NCBI RefSeq assembly: GCF_002209555.1
Contig: NZ_NJIF01000004.1
Location: 310,001-374,000 of the forward strand
DNA length: 64,000 nucleotides
Direction: 5' to 3'
DNA from: Achromobacter insolitus
GTDB lineage: Bacteria; Pseudomonadota; Gammaproteobacteria; Burkholderiales; Burkholderiaceae_B
The notes under the pieces are model-generated. The model saw only the letters and a list, made by a program, of their open reading frames with translations, did no database searches and was not told the DNA's origin. This document shows positions 8,174 to 17,319 of this stretch, in pieces. The translations under genes were made by a program, and so were the position numbers. How positions within the stretch are numbered: position 1 is the stretch's first letter; every line of letters starts with the position of its first letter.

Positions 8174-8230
8174 GCACGACTTTTTTCACTCTTGCCCGCT
8201 ATGGGGCATTCATCGCAAAAAAAATCGTGC
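8174..8230. repeat. Inverted repeat downstream of lysC
   Basis: GCACGA (8174-8179) plus T6 is mirrored by A8 plus TCGTGC (8225-8230), with a smaller TGCCC/GGGCA hairpin inside. It fills the gap between the lysC stop and the tRNA-Ser promoter. It probably takes part in ending lysC transcription, but it is not a standard terminator. Confidence 0.4.
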
Positions 8231-8242
8231 CACAGTCTGGTC

Positions 8243-9508
8243 TCAGGCCTTTTCAGCGGGCGCCTGGTCCAGGCCGAAGGCCTTGTGCAGCGCGCGCACG
8301 CCCAATTCCATGTACTTGTCGTCGATGATCACCGAGGTCTTGATCTCGCTGGTGCTGATCATCTGGATGTTGATGCCTTCTTGCGAAAGCGTCTGGAACA
8401 TCAGGCTGGCCACGCCCACGTGCGAGCGCATGCCGATGCCGACGATGGAGACCTTGGCGACCTTCTCGTCGGTGGACAGTTCACGCGCGCCCACGGCCGG
8501 GATGACTTCGCGCTTGAGCAGGTCGACGGCGCGAGCGAACTCGTTGCGGTTGACGGTGAACGAGAAGTCGGTCGTGCCAGCCACGGACTGGTTCTGCACG
8601 ATCATGTCGACGTCGATGTTGGCGGCGGCGACCGGACCCAGGATGGAGAAGGCGATGCCGGGCTTGTCCGGAACGGCCAGCAAGGTGATTTTGGCTTCGT
8701 CGCGGCTGAAGGCGATGCCGGAGACAACGGCGGCTTCCATTTTTTCGTCTTCCTCAAAAGTAATCAGCGTGCCCGAGACCATTTCTTCTTCGAGCGGGAT
8801 AAGCGGGTCGGTCAGCGAGGACAGGACCCGGACCGGCACACGGTATTTGCCGGCGAATTCAACCGAGCGGATCTGCAGGACCTTGGAACCCAGCGACGCC
8901 ATTTCCAGCATTTCCTCGAAGGAAACGACGGCCATGCGGCGCGCTTCGGGCACCACGCGCGGATCGGTCGTGTAGACGCCGTCCACGTCGGTATAGATCA
9001 GGCATTCGTCGGCCTTGATGGCGGCCGCCACGGCCACGGCCGAGGTATCGGAACCGCCGCGGCCCAGCGTGGTGATGTGGCCTTCGGGATCGACGCCCTG
9101 GAAACCCGTGACGATGACCACGCGGCCTGCGTCCAGATCGGCGCGGATGCGCTCGTCGTCGATCGACGTGATACGCGCCTTCGTGAAGGACGAATCCGTG
9201 CGCACGGGCACTTGCCAGCCGGCATAGCTGCGGGCCGGCACGCCAGCGGCTTGCAAGGCAATGGCCAACAGGCCGCTGCTGGCCTGCTCGCCGGTGGCGG
9301 CAATCATGTCGAGTTCGCGGCTATCGGGCTGGGGCGAAATTTCGCGCGCCAGGCCGAGCAGGCGATTGGTCTCGCCTGCCATCGCCGACGGAACAACGAC
9401 AACCTGGTGGCCGGCGGCGTGCCACTTCGCGACGCGACGCGCCACGTTTTTGATGCGCTCGACCGAGCCCATCGAAGTACCGCCATATTTGTGAACGATC
9501 AGGGACAT
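8243..9508 (-). CDS. lysC: Aspartate kinase
   Basis: A 421-residue aspartokinase phosphorylating aspartate, the first step to lysine, threonine, methionine and diaminopimelate. The start ATG 9508 gives the expected MSLIVHKYGGTSMGS kinase opening; longer in-frame readings upstream run into tilS. The kinase domain covers about 1-245 with the phosphate-binding TTLGRGGSDTSA. Two C-terminal ACT domains (about 265-420) suit feedback inhibition by lysine and threonine. Length equals the usual class with an internally started small subunit. It is downstream of tilS on the same strand. Confidence 0.97.
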   Translation of the reverse strand: MSLIVHKYGGTSMGSVERIKNVARRVAKWHAAGHQVVVVPSAMAGETNRLLGLAREISPQPDSRELDMIAATGEQASSGLLAIALQAAGVPARSYAGWQVPVRTDSSFTKARITSIDDERIRADLDAGRVVIVTGFQGVDPEGHITTLGRGGSDTSAVAVAAAIKADECLIYTDVDGVYTTDPRVVPEARRMAVVSFEEMLEMASLGSKVLQIRSVEFAGKYRVPVRVLSSLTDPLIPLEEEMVSGTLITFEEDEKMEAAVVSGIAFSRDEAKITLLAVPDKPGIAFSILGPVAAANIDVDMIVQNQSVAGTTDFSFTVNRNEFARAVDLLKREVIPAVGARELSTDEKVAKVSIVGIGMRSHVGVASLMFQTLSQEGINIQMISTSEIKTSVIIDDKYMELGVRALHKAFGLDQAPAEKA

Positions 9509-9662
9509 CTCGTACTCTGGCTGGGAACCCGCCGCAAAAGGTTGACGGGCAAAGCCGTATATTCTAGCGCGACGGTAAAAAATTGCGCAGCTTGTGCAAA
9601 ATTCTGTCCGCGCAGCGGTATTTCGGGGACGCCAGGCCGCCAGACGCCCCGCTTGCTCCCGT

Positions 9663-10727
9663 TCAATGCCGAGGTTCGACCCAGACCCTGCCCCGGTGGC
9701 AACGAATGACGTGGCCGGCCTGCTCCACCCGCAGCTGGCGATCATGGCCCAGGCTGTGCAGCCCGCGCAATTGGCGCAACAGGTCGCGCATCCGGGCGTC
9801 GGTCGGCATGCGCGCGCCATTCTGCTGCAACCAATACCGCAACACGTGCGCCTGCCGCGCGTCGGAAAGCCCGCGCCAGGCCTGCAAGGAAAAACTGGCT
9901 CCATCGGCCGAGGGATCGAGCGCGGCCAAATCCTCCCGCGCCACTTCGTCCAGGATTTGCGCCGCCTCTCCCATGTGCCGCGCATGCCGCGCGACGATGC
10001 CGCGCCACCCCGGCCAGCGGGCGTCCAGCACCGGAGCCAGCAATTCGCGCAGGGCGGCGCGCGTGTAGTGGGGATCGGCATTGGTGGGGTCCTGCACGGG
10101 CCGCCAGCCGCTGGCTGCCGCTACCGCATCGGCCGCCTGCAGGATCGTGTCGCGGCCGATATCCAGCCACGGACGCAGGTAGACCAGGCCATCGCGCCTG
10201 GACACGGGCGCCATGGCCGCCATGCCGGTCAGTCCCGTGCCGCGCAAGAGGCGCAGCAAGACGGTTTCCGCCTGGTCGTTGCGATGATGGGCGAGGAGCA
10301 CATGCGTGACGTCCTGCTCGCGCGCCAATTGCGCCAGCGCCGCATAGCGCGCATCACGCGCCGCCGCCTCGATGCCCTTGCCCGCCGCCTGTGCCACGTC
10401 GACCCTCGCCACGGACAGCGGCAACGCCAACAGCCCGGCCAGCGCCTGGACGTGCTGCGTCCAGGCGTCGGCGGCGGCCTGCAGGCCGTGATGCACATGG
10501 AATAGAACGAGGTCGATGCCGAGCTCGCGTGCCACGGGGGCCGCATGCACGGCAAGCATGGCCGAATCCGCGCCGCCGCTAAGCGCTACCGCAATGCGCG
10601 GCGCGCGCTCCGGCAGCGCCTGCAAGGCGTGGCGCAAGGCCGCCGCCAGCTCGGCCGACACGGGAAGGGAAGGAACAACGCCCGCCGCGGCCCGAGGCGT
10701 GGTGTCGGGCGCTTGGCGGGCGGTCAT
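9663..10727 (-). CDS. tilS: tRNA(Ile)-lysidine synthase
   Basis: A 354-residue ATP-dependent enzyme that attaches lysine to C34 of the tRNA-Ile CAU anticodon, changing it to read AUA. The N-terminal PP-loop SGGADS (50-55) and LAHHRNDQAETVLLRLLRGTGL are diagnostic. It is shorter than the E. coli enzyme (about 430) because little of the C-terminal domain is present; the family varies there. It lies between accA (60-bp gap with a hairpin) and lysC on the minus strand. It is essential in most bacteria. Confidence 0.95.
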   Translation of the reverse strand: MTARQAPDTTPRAAAGVVPSLPVSAELAAALRHALQALPERAPRIAVALSGGADSAMLAVHAAPVARELGIDLVLFHVHHGLQAAADAWTQHVQALAGLLALPLSVARVDVAQAAGKGIEAAARDARYAALAQLAREQDVTHVLLAHHRNDQAETVLLRLLRGTGLTGMAAMAPVSRRDGLVYLRPWLDIGRDTILQAADAVAAASGWRPVQDPTNADPHYTRAALRELLAPVLDARWPGWRGIVARHARHMGEAAQILDEVAREDLAALDPSADGASFSLQAWRGLSDARQAHVLRYWLQQNGARMPTDARMRDLLRQLRGLHSLGHDRQLRVEQAGHVIRCHRGRVWVEPRH

Positions 10728-10756
10728 GGAACAAGGGGCGCGTGGCGCGAAGCCGC

Positions 10757-10780
10757 GGCGCCGGCAAGCCTGCCGGCGCC
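10757..10780. other. Hairpin between accA and tilS
   Basis: A perfect 10-bp GC stem GGCGCCGGCA/TGCCGGCGCC with an AGCC loop and no U-run on either side. It may lower read-through from accA into tilS or stabilise the accA 3' end. Confidence 0.45.
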
Positions 10781-10788
10781 CAGCATGC

Positions 10789-11754
10789 TCAGGCGCGCAC
10801 TTCCTGGTAGGCGCCGTAGGACAGCAGGCGCTGGACGCGCTGTTCCACGAGCTGCTCGGGTGTCATGCCCTGGAGCTGGCGCAGGGCGTCGCCCAGCGCG
10901 CGGCGCAGCAAGCGGGCCATGACGCGCGGGTCGCGGTGGGCGCCGCCCACCGGCTCGTTGACCACGCGGTCCACCAGGCCCAGATCCTTGAGTCGCGGGG
11001 CGATGATGGCCAGCGCTTCGGCGGCTTCGGGCGCTTTGTCGGCGCTGCGCCACAGGATCGAGGCGCAGCCTTCCGGCGAGATCACGGCATAGGTCGCGTA
11101 CTGGAGCATCAGCACGGCATTGCCCACGGCGATGGCCAGGGCCCCGCCGGAGCCGCCTTCACCGATGATGGTGCAGATGACCGGAACCTTCAGTTCGGCC
11201 ATGGCATAGAGATTGTGGCCGATCGCTTCGGACTGGCCGCGCTCTTCGGCGCCGATGCCGGGATAGGCGCCCGGGGTATCCACGAACGTGAACACCGGAA
11301 TGCCGAATTTCTCGGCCAGGCGCATCAGGCGCAGGGCCTTGCGATAGCCCTCCGGACGCGGCATGCCGAAATTGCGGGCGGCGCGTTCCTTGGTGTCGCG
11401 GCCCTTCTGATGGCCAATGACCATGCAGGGCGTGCCGTTGAAACGCGCCAGGCCGCCCACGATGGACTGGTCGTCGGCGTACATGCGGTCGCCGTGCAGT
11501 TCGTGGAAATCGGTGAACATTTCGCGCACGTAGTCCAGCGTGTAGGGACGCTGGGGATGGCGGGCGACCAGGGCCGTTTGCCAAGGCGTGAGCTTGGCGT
11601 AGATTTCCTTGGCCAAGGTCTGGCTCTTCTGCTGCAGACGTCCGATCTCGTCGGAGATGTCTACGGCCGAATCGGCCTGCACGTAGCGCAGCTGCTCGAT
11701 CTTGTTCTCAAGCTCGGCGAGCGGTTGTTCGAATTCCAGAAATGTATTGCGCAT
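10789..11754 (-). CDS. accA: Acetyl-CoA carboxylase carboxyltransferase, alpha subunit
   Basis: A 321-residue AccA. With AccD it transfers the carboxyl group from biotin on AccB to acetyl-CoA, forming malonyl-CoA for fatty acid synthesis. It begins with the typical [16 protein letters not shown]. The crotonase-like core has [20 protein letters not shown] and [14 protein letters not shown], the carboxyltransferase and CoA-binding signatures. Length is normal. It lies in the minus-strand run between the alkA-like gene and tilS. Confidence 0.97.
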   Translation of the reverse strand: MRNTFLEFEQPLAELENKIEQLRYVQADSAVDISDEIGRLQQKSQTLAKEIYAKLTPWQTALVARHPQRPYTLDYVREMFTDFHELHGDRMYADDQSIVGGLARFNGTPCMVIGHQKGRDTKERAARNFGMPRPEGYRKALRLMRLAEKFGIPVFTFVDTPGAYPGIGAEERGQSEAIGHNLYAMAELKVPVICTIIGEGGSGGALAIAVGNAVLMLQYATYAVISPEGCASILWRSADKAPEAAEALAIIAPRLKDLGLVDRVVNEPVGGAHRDPRVMARLLRRALGDALRQLQGMTPEQLVEQRVQRLLSYGAYQEVRA

Positions 11755-11790
11755 GTAGTGTGGTTCCGTAGATGGGCTGCCTGGCGTGCG

Positions 11791-12435
11791 TCAGTACTGA
11801 ACCGGAGTCGGTTCCAGACTGCGCCACAGATACCAGGTCGCCACGGTACGCCAGGGTTGCCACGCCAACGAGACTTCGCGAGCCTCGAAGCGCGAGACAG
11901 GCTCGCCGCTGAAATAGTGTAGCGAGATTGCCTTGAGCAACCCAGGATCATCCAGCGGCAGGACATCAGGCCGCTGCAGATTGAAAATCAAAAACATCTC
12001 CGCCGTCCAGCGCCCGATGCCCCGGATGGCGGTCAATTCGGAAATGACGGCTTCGTCGTCCATTGCCGCCCATTTCTCGGGATGGACCCGGCGTTCGCCG
12101 AAATGCACGGCAAGGTCCAGGACGTACTCGGCCTTGCGCTGCGACAGCCCCGCCGCGCGCAGGCCGTCCAGGCCCACCCGCAACACGGCCACAGGCGTGG
12201 GCCGTTTGCCCACGGCTTCGATGAACCGGGTCCAGACGGCGTCGGCCGCCTTGCTGGACACCTGCTGTCCGATGATCGCCCGCGCCAGCGTCACGAAAGG
12301 CGAGCCGCGCGAGGTTAGCCAGACCTCGGGGTGCTGGGGAATGATCTTCTTGAGGATGCGGTCGCGCCGCATCAGGTGGGCTACGGCGGCTTCCCAATAC
12401 TCGGGCTTGGGAATCTCGAGGTCGACGGTGGACAT
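11791..12435 (-). CDS. DNA-3-methyladenine glycosylase II (AlkA-like)
   Basis: A 214-residue HhH-GPD DNA glycosylase that removes alkylated bases in base excision repair. The helix-hairpin-helix TAIRGIGRWTAEM (about 135-147) is followed by the catalytic aspartate, probably D163, in VLPLDDPGLLKA. It lacks the N-terminal domain of E. coli AlkA, as do many betaproteobacterial members. ATG 12435 is preceded by AGGA; an upstream ATG at 12471 would overlap cysS. It lies 20 bp downstream of cysS and 36 bp upstream of accA, so it is probably co-transcribed. Confidence 0.9.
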   Translation of the reverse strand: MSTVDLEIPKPEYWEAAVAHLMRRDRILKKIIPQHPEVWLTSRGSPFVTLARAIIGQQVSSKAADAVWTRFIEAVGKRPTPVAVLRVGLDGLRAAGLSQRKAEYVLDLAVHFGERRVHPEKWAAMDDEAVISELTAIRGIGRWTAEMFLIFNLQRPDVLPLDDPGLLKAISLHYFSGEPVSRFEAREVSLAWQPWRTVATWYLWRSLEPTPVQY

Positions 12436-12455
12436 GGCGGGCGTATCCTGCGGGT

Positions 12456-13910
12456 TCAAGCCCGACGCCATTGCGTCACGCCGCCCGGTTTGTCGTCGAG
12501 TTCGATGCCGGCCTCGCGCAGCTCCGCGCGGATACGGTCGGCTTCCGCGAAATTGCGGGCCGCCTTGGCGGCCGCGCGCGCATCGATCAGGGACTGGATG
12601 GCGACCGCGTCCAGCTCGCGGCGGTCGCCCTGCTCCATCGCTGCCGCCGAATAGCGGGTAGGCGACTGGAAATACGCCGCCGGCTCCTGCTGCAGCAGGC
12701 CCAGCAGCGACGCCAGCGCCTTCAACTGCCCGGCGCTGCGCGCGCTCTTGCTGCGATTGGCCTCCGAGGCCAGTTCGAACAGCGCCGCCACGGCGCCCGA
12801 GCTGTTGAAGTCGTCGTCCATGGCCGCCTTGAAGGCCTGGGCTTGCGGCTCGTTCCAGTCGATGCCCTGGGCATCGGCGGGGACGTTCTGCAGCGCCTGG
12901 TACAGACGGTCGAGCGCGTTCTGCGCGTCGACCAGGTTGTCCGGCGTGTAGTTCTGCGAGCTGCGGTAGTGATTGCGCACGATGAAGAAGCGCACCATTT
13001 CCGCTTCGCGCGGGTTGACGCGGTACACCGCCTGGTCGGCCGCGGGCTCGTCCTGTGCGATGGTCTGGCGGATCGTGCGGAAATTGCCGAGCGACTTGGA
13101 CATCTTGTCCGAATCGACCATGAGCGGGCCGCAGTGCATCCAGATATTGGCGAGCGTGCCGCCGAAGGCGCCCTCGGTCTGGGCGATCTCGTTTTCGTGG
13201 TGCGGGAACTTCAGGTCCGGACCGCCGCCATGGATATCCAACGGCAGGCCCAGCAGCGACTTGCTCATGGCCGAGCACTCGATATGCCAGCCCGGACGGC
13301 CCAGGCCATAGGGCGATTCCCACTTGGTGTCGTCCGGCTCGTCCGCCTTGGCGGACTTCCACAGCACGAAATCCAGCGGATCGCGCTTGGCCGAACCCAC
13401 CGCCACGCGCTCGCCGGCGCGCAGGTCGTCCAGCGTCTTGCCGGACAGCTTGCCGTATCCCGGGAAGCCGCGGACGGAGTAGTTCACGTCGCCATCATCG
13501 GCCTGGTAGGCCAGGCCGTTCTGCTCGAGCTTGCCGATGATGTCCAGCATCTCGCCGACATACTCGGTCGCGCGCGGCTCGCGGTCCGGCGACTGGACGC
13601 CCAGGGCGCGCTCGTCGGCGTGCATGGCGTCGATGTAGAACTCGGTGACTTCGCCGAGGCGGCGGTTGGTCTCGACGGCGCGGCGGATGATCTTGTCGTC
13701 GATATCCGTGATGTTGCGCACATAGTCCACCGCCAGGCCGCTGGCGCGCAGCCAGCGCTGCACGATGTCGAAGGACACCAGCATGCGGGCATGGCCCAGG
13801 TGGCAGAAGTCATAGACGGTCATGCCACACACGTACATGCGCACCTGACCGGCCTGGGCCGGCTTGAACGGTTCTTTGGTACGCGACAACGTGTTGTAGA
13901 TTTGCAGCAT
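12456..13910 (-). CDS. cysS: Cysteine--tRNA ligase
   Basis: A 484-residue class I synthetase charging tRNA-Cys. The HIGH-type motif is HLGH (37-40), with the zinc-ligand C28 in [15 protein letters not shown] occurs in [12 protein letters not shown]. The C-terminal anticodon-binding domain is complete. It is first in the minus-strand housekeeping run, facing away from the TPR gene across a 344-bp divergent region. Confidence 0.97.
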   Translation of the reverse strand: MLQIYNTLSRTKEPFKPAQAGQVRMYVCGMTVYDFCHLGHARMLVSFDIVQRWLRASGLAVDYVRNITDIDDKIIRRAVETNRRLGEVTEFYIDAMHADERALGVQSPDREPRATEYVGEMLDIIGKLEQNGLAYQADDGDVNYSVRGFPGYGKLSGKTLDDLRAGERVAVGSAKRDPLDFVLWKSAKADEPDDTKWESPYGLGRPGWHIECSAMSKSLLGLPLDIHGGGPDLKFPHHENEIAQTEGAFGGTLANIWMHCGPLMVDSDKMSKSLGNFRTIRQTIAQDEPAADQAVYRVNPREAEMVRFFIVRNHYRSSQNYTPDNLVDAQNALDRLYQALQNVPADAQGIDWNEPQAQAFKAAMDDDFNSSGAVAALFELASEANRSKSARSAGQLKALASLLGLLQQEPAAYFQSPTRYSAAAMEQGDRRELDAVAIQSLIDARAAAKAARNFAEADRIRAELREAGIELDDKPGGVTQWRRA

Positions 13911-14074
13911 GGCGCTTATAGACTTTATCCAAGTTTTCCGTGGCGGTTACGGAAAGTTGTTGCCGAAGGACAATACCTTCGACGTGTACCGCCGGGTCCG
14001 CTATCGATCCCGCATTGCGGCCCCGAGCCATAATCTCACTGGCGCGGACCATTCCGAGCCCCGCAGTTCGAATC

Positions 14075-14112
14075 CGGCTTTGAAGTCGGGCTCGAGCCGG
14101 ATTTCAAACCCG
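14075..14112. repeat. 38-bp imperfect palindrome in the cysS/TPR divergent region
   Basis: Arms meet at a central CTCGAG (14091-14096). The inner GGCTCGAGCC is perfect, TTTGAA/TTCAAA lie outside it and CGG/CCG beyond that; by eye only three of 19 pairs fail. The 344-bp gap between cysS (ends upstream of 13911) and the TPR start at 14255 holds this element and presumably both promoters; I see no gene in it. Confidence 0.6.
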
Positions 14113-14254
14113 CCCTGATGAACGAATCGCCGGGGTTCGTCCCCAATGTCGAGCCAAAACCCAACCGGGGCTAAAATGGCGGTCGTCAAGTATAGCAAGC
14201 GGCCCGGTCGCGCGCGTGAGCGTCGACCTGCCACGACTTTTAACGGATGCCCAA

Positions 14255-14938
14255 GTGACTATCAAGCCGCGCTTTCGCGTCGCCCTGCTCGCCCTGGCCC
14301 TTGCGGGCGCGCCGGTTGGAGCCGCTCTGGCCCAGTCGATGGCGGGCGGCGGTGGAACGAATCCCAACGCCAACCGCACCACCCTGGATCCCATTCCGCC
14401 CGAAGGCGGCTGGGACAGCCTGGCCAAATTGCTGGAAGCGGCCCAGCCCAGCGTCGACACGCGCCTGACGCCCTCGCCGTCGCAGATCACGACGCACATC
14501 GAGCGCCTGCTGAATCGCGGCGACAACGAAGAAGCGCTCGCCATGATCGAAAAGCGCCAGGAGCAGATCAAGGACCAGCGGGGCACCGACGTGCAGCTGA
14601 TGTTCCAGCACGCGCGCGCGCTGGCAGCCCTGAACCGCAGCAACGAGGCCATCGACGTCTACACCGAGATGACCAACCGCTTTCCGGAATTGCCGGAACC
14701 TTGGAACAACCTGGCGGCTCTATATGCTGCCCGGGGCGAACTCGACCGGGCGCAAGATGCGCTCTCGATGGCCCTGCGCGCCGACCCCAACTATGCCGCC
14801 GCCCGCGCCAATATGGGCGACCTGCAACTTCTGCAGGCCTTGAACACCTACAAGAAGGCCGCCCGCGATGGCGTGCCCGGTATGCAGGACAAGGTCCGCG
14901 AAGTCGAAACCATGCTGAAGGATAAACACGGCAAATGA
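14255..14938 (+). CDS. Tetratricopeptide-repeat periplasmic protein
   Basis: About 227 residues, starting at GTG 14255 (AACGGA upstream). A longer reading from ATG 14216 would put charged residues before the leader. The signal peptide [18 protein letters not shown]...AALAQS suggests export. Residues about 80-200 contain TPR helices ([40 protein letters not shown], then a third). Such proteins serve as assembly scaffolds; the partner is unknown. Its stop overlaps the start of the isomerase gene by 4 bases (ATGA), so the two are translationally coupled. Confidence 0.85.
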   Translation: MTIKPRFRVALLALALAGAPVGAALAQSMAGGGGTNPNANRTTLDPIPPEGGWDSLAKLLEAAQPSVDTRLTPSPSQITTHIERLLNRGDNEEALAMIEKRQEQIKDQRGTDVQLMFQHARALAALNRSNEAIDVYTEMTNRFPELPEPWNNLAALYAARGELDRAQDALSMALRADPNYAAARANMGDLQLLQALNTYKKAARDGVPGMQDKVREVETMLKDKHGK

Positions 14939-15582
14939 TGTCCCGCTACTCCCCCCTACACCTGCTGCGCCTGACGGCGTGCTCGTTCGCGCTGGCTGCA
15001 TTCGCCCCAGCGCTCGTCAGCGCCGCCCCCGCGGCCAATTCCTCCACCTCCACCTCTGAAGGCACAAAAGCCATGAGCACCAACCCCCGCGTCAAGCTCC
15101 AAACGAACCAAGGCGACATGGTCATCACGCTGGATGCCGCCAAGGCTCCCAAGACCGTCGAGAATTTCCTGACCTACGTCAAGGAAGGCTTCTACAACGG
15201 CACGGTGTTTCACCGCGTGATCGATGGCTTCATGATCCAGGGCGGCGGCTTCGAACCCGGCATGAAGCAGAAGCAGACCCATGCTCCGATCGAAAACGAA
15301 GCCAACAACGGCCTGAAGAACGACAAGTACACCCTGGCCATGGCCCGCACCAGCGATCCGCACTCGGCCACGGCGCAGTTCTTCATCAACGTCTCCAACA
15401 ACGACTTCCTGAACTTCACCGCGCCCACGCCCAACGGCTGGGGCTATGCCGTGTTCGGCACCGTGACCGAAGGCACGGACGTGGTCGACAAGATCAAGGG
15501 CGTGAAGACCGGCAACAAGGGCTTCCACCAGAACGTCCCCAACGACGACGTGATCATCGAGAAGGCCGAAGTTCTTGAATAA
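14935..15582 (+). CDS. Cyclophilin-type peptidyl-prolyl isomerase with putative leader
   Basis: A 215-residue cyclophilin. The isomerase core (about 52-214) contains [27 protein letters not shown] and GYAVFGTV. The first 32 residues form a plausible Sec signal peptide ([21 protein letters not shown]), giving a periplasmic PpiA-like enzyme coupled to the exported TPR protein. A second in-frame ATG at 15074, preceded by GAAGG, would give a 169-residue PpiB-like cytoplasmic enzyme. Both starts look usable. It overlaps the lpxH start by 8 bases. Confidence 0.9.
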   Translation: MMSRYSPLHLLRLTACSFALAAFAPALVSAAPAANSSTSTSEGTKAMSTNPRVKLQTNQGDMVITLDAAKAPKTVENFLTYVKEGFYNGTVFHRVIDGFMIQGGGFEPGMKQKQTHAPIENEANNGLKNDKYTLAMARTSDPHSATAQFFINVSNNDFLNFTAPTPNGWGYAVFGTVTEGTDVVDKIKGVKTGNKGFHQNVPNDDVIIEKAEVLE

Positions 15583-16348
15583 GATCGCCCTGTCCGGCCC
15601 CATCTGGCTGGCGTCCGACCTGCATCTGGGGCCGGCCACGCCGGCCACCTCGGAGGCCTTCCTGGCCTTCCTGGAGGCCGCGCGGGAGGAAGCCGGCGCC
15701 CTGCTGCTGCCGGGCGACATCTTCGATGCCTGGATCGGCGACGATGTGATCCGCGCCGCGCCGCCGTGGCTCGCCACGGCGCTGACGGCGCTGCGCGACA
15801 CCGCCAGCCGCATTCCGGTGTGGCTGGGCCGCGGCAACCGCGACTTCCTCATTGGGGAAGAGTTGGCCCAGGCCCTGGGCGCCAAGCTGCTGCCCGAGCC
15901 GGCGCTGCTGGAAACGGATTACGGCCAGGTCTTGCTGACCCACGGCGACGAGTTCTGTACGGACGACGCCGCCTACCAGCAATTCCGCAAGATGGTCCGC
16001 GATCCCCGCTGGCAGGCTGAGTTCCTGTCCAAGACGATCCCCGAACGGCTGGCCATGGCACAGCAGGCCCGGGGCGAAAGCCAGGCGGCCAACCAGATGA
16101 AGTCCATGGAAATCATGGACGTCAACGCCGCCGCCATCGTATCGGTCTTCCGCGAGACCGGCGTACGCGTCCTGGTGCATGGCCATACCCATCGCCCGGC
16201 CCGCCACGTGCTGGAAGTGGATGGCAAGAAGCGTGAACGCTGGGTGCTGCCCGACTGGGACTGCGACCACGTCTCGCCCGCCCGCGGCGGCTGGCTGGTC
16301 ATCGACCGCGACGGCCTGCAGTTCTACGACCTGGAAACGGAAGCGTAG
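15575..16348 (+). CDS. lpxH: UDP-2,3-diacylglucosamine diphosphatase
   Basis: A 257-residue calcineurin-like phosphoesterase that cleaves UDP-2,3-diacylglucosamine to lipid X in lipid A synthesis at the inner membrane face. The metal motifs are SDLHLG, GDIFDAW, GRGNRDF, THGDEF and HGHTHRP. The start is TTG 15575 with GAAGG upstream, inside the end of the isomerase gene. Coupling with the preceding genes is likely. The C-terminus is complete. Confidence 0.94.
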   Translation: MNKIALSGPIWLASDLHLGPATPATSEAFLAFLEAAREEAGALLLPGDIFDAWIGDDVIRAAPPWLATALTALRDTASRIPVWLGRGNRDFLIGEELAQALGAKLLPEPALLETDYGQVLLTHGDEFCTDDAAYQQFRKMVRDPRWQAEFLSKTIPERLAMAQQARGESQAANQMKSMEIMDVNAAAIVSVFRETGVRVLVHGHTHRPARHVLEVDGKKRERWVLPDWDCDHVSPARGGWLVIDRDGLQFYDLETEA

Positions 16349-16379
16349 CGCCCCCGCGCTCCACCGCATGACCGAAAAC

Positions 16380-16407
16380 GACAAGGGCCGCATTTGCGGC
16401 CCTTGTC
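16380..16407. terminator. Terminator between lpxH and uppP
   Basis: A perfect 13-bp stem GACAAGGGCCGCA/TGCGGCCCTTGTC with a 2-nt nominal loop. On the minus strand it is followed by GTTTTC, so it best serves uppP, but it lies between convergent genes and may stop both. Confidence 0.8.
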
Positions 16408-16436
16408 ATTGGTGCTGGCAACAAGCGCCAGCCGGC

Positions 16437-17300
16437 TCAGCGGGTAAAGATCCAGGCCGCGACCACGCCGCCGAACACGATCCGGTACCACGCAAACACG
16501 CGATAGGTGTGGTTGGCGACAAAGCGCAGCACGGCGCGCACCACGACCATCGCGCTCAGGAAGGCGGCAATAAAGCCCACCGCGATGCCCGACAGGTCGT
16601 GCTGGGTGAGCACGTCGAAGTTCTTGTACATGTCGTAGACCGCCGCGCCCAGCATGGTGGGCATGGCGAGGAAGAACGAGAACTCGGTGGCCGTCTTGCG
16701 CTGGATGCCCGCAATCATGCCGCCGATGATGGTGGCGCCCGAACGCGAGGTGCCAGGGATCATGGCCAGGCATTGCGCCACGCCCACGCCCAATGCCTGC
16801 TTCCAGGAAATCTGCTCCAGCGTGCGAGCCGTGGCGCGCTCGTCGGAAGCCGTATCGTCCGCCGCGCCGGGCACGTCGCCCGGCGTATGGTGGGTCTTGC
16901 GTTCCACGTAAAGCATGATCAGGCCGCCCAGCACCAGCGTCACGACCACCACGGCGGGATGGTAGAAGATGCCCTTGATGGCCTTGATGAAGATCGCGCC
17001 GATGACGGCTGCGGGCAAGAAGGCAATGATCAGGTTGCGGGTGAAGGCCACCTCGCTGGGCACGCCGGTCAGCGTGCCGCGGATCAGCGTCAGCAGGCGC
17101 GCGCGGAACACCCACATCACCGCCAGGATGGACCCCAGCTGGATCACCACTTCGAAGACCTTGCCCTGGCTGGACTGGAAATTGATCCAGTCGCCCACCA
17201 GGATGAGGTGCCCAGTGCTGGACACGGGAATGAACTCCGTCAGGCCCTCAATGATGCCCAGGACGAAAGCTTTGAACAGATATAGAGTGTTTTCGGTCAC
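16437..17300 (-). CDS. uppP: Undecaprenyl-diphosphate phosphatase
   Basis: A 287-residue integral membrane phosphatase (BacA/UppP). It recycles undecaprenyl diphosphate to the monophosphate carrier for peptidoglycan and polysaccharide synthesis and underlies basal bacitracin tolerance. The motif EGLTEFIPVSSTGH (about 18-31) and the second motif IPGTSRSGATI are intact. It has about eight hydrophobic segments. It lies 19 bp downstream of the TerC/CBS gene on the same strand. Confidence 0.96.
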   Translation of the reverse strand: MTENTLYLFKAFVLGIIEGLTEFIPVSSTGHLILVGDWINFQSSQGKVFEVVIQLGSILAVMWVFRARLLTLIRGTLTGVPSEVAFTRNLIIAFLPAAVIGAIFIKAIKGIFYHPAVVVVTLVLGGLIMLYVERKTHHTPGDVPGAADDTASDERATARTLEQISWKQALGVGVAQCLAMIPGTSRSGATIIGGMIAGIQRKTATEFSFFLAMPTMLGAAVYDMYKNFDVLTQHDLSGIAVGFIAAFLSAMVVVRAVLRFVANHTYRVFAWYRIVFGGVVAAWIFTR

Positions 17301-17319
17301 GATGGCAGGTCGGTTCCAG

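Noticed and set aside
8174-8230. Standard lysC terminator
   Set aside because: The arms are far apart (37-nt loop), and on the minus strand the T-run precedes the inner hairpin, so it was listed only as an inverted repeat.
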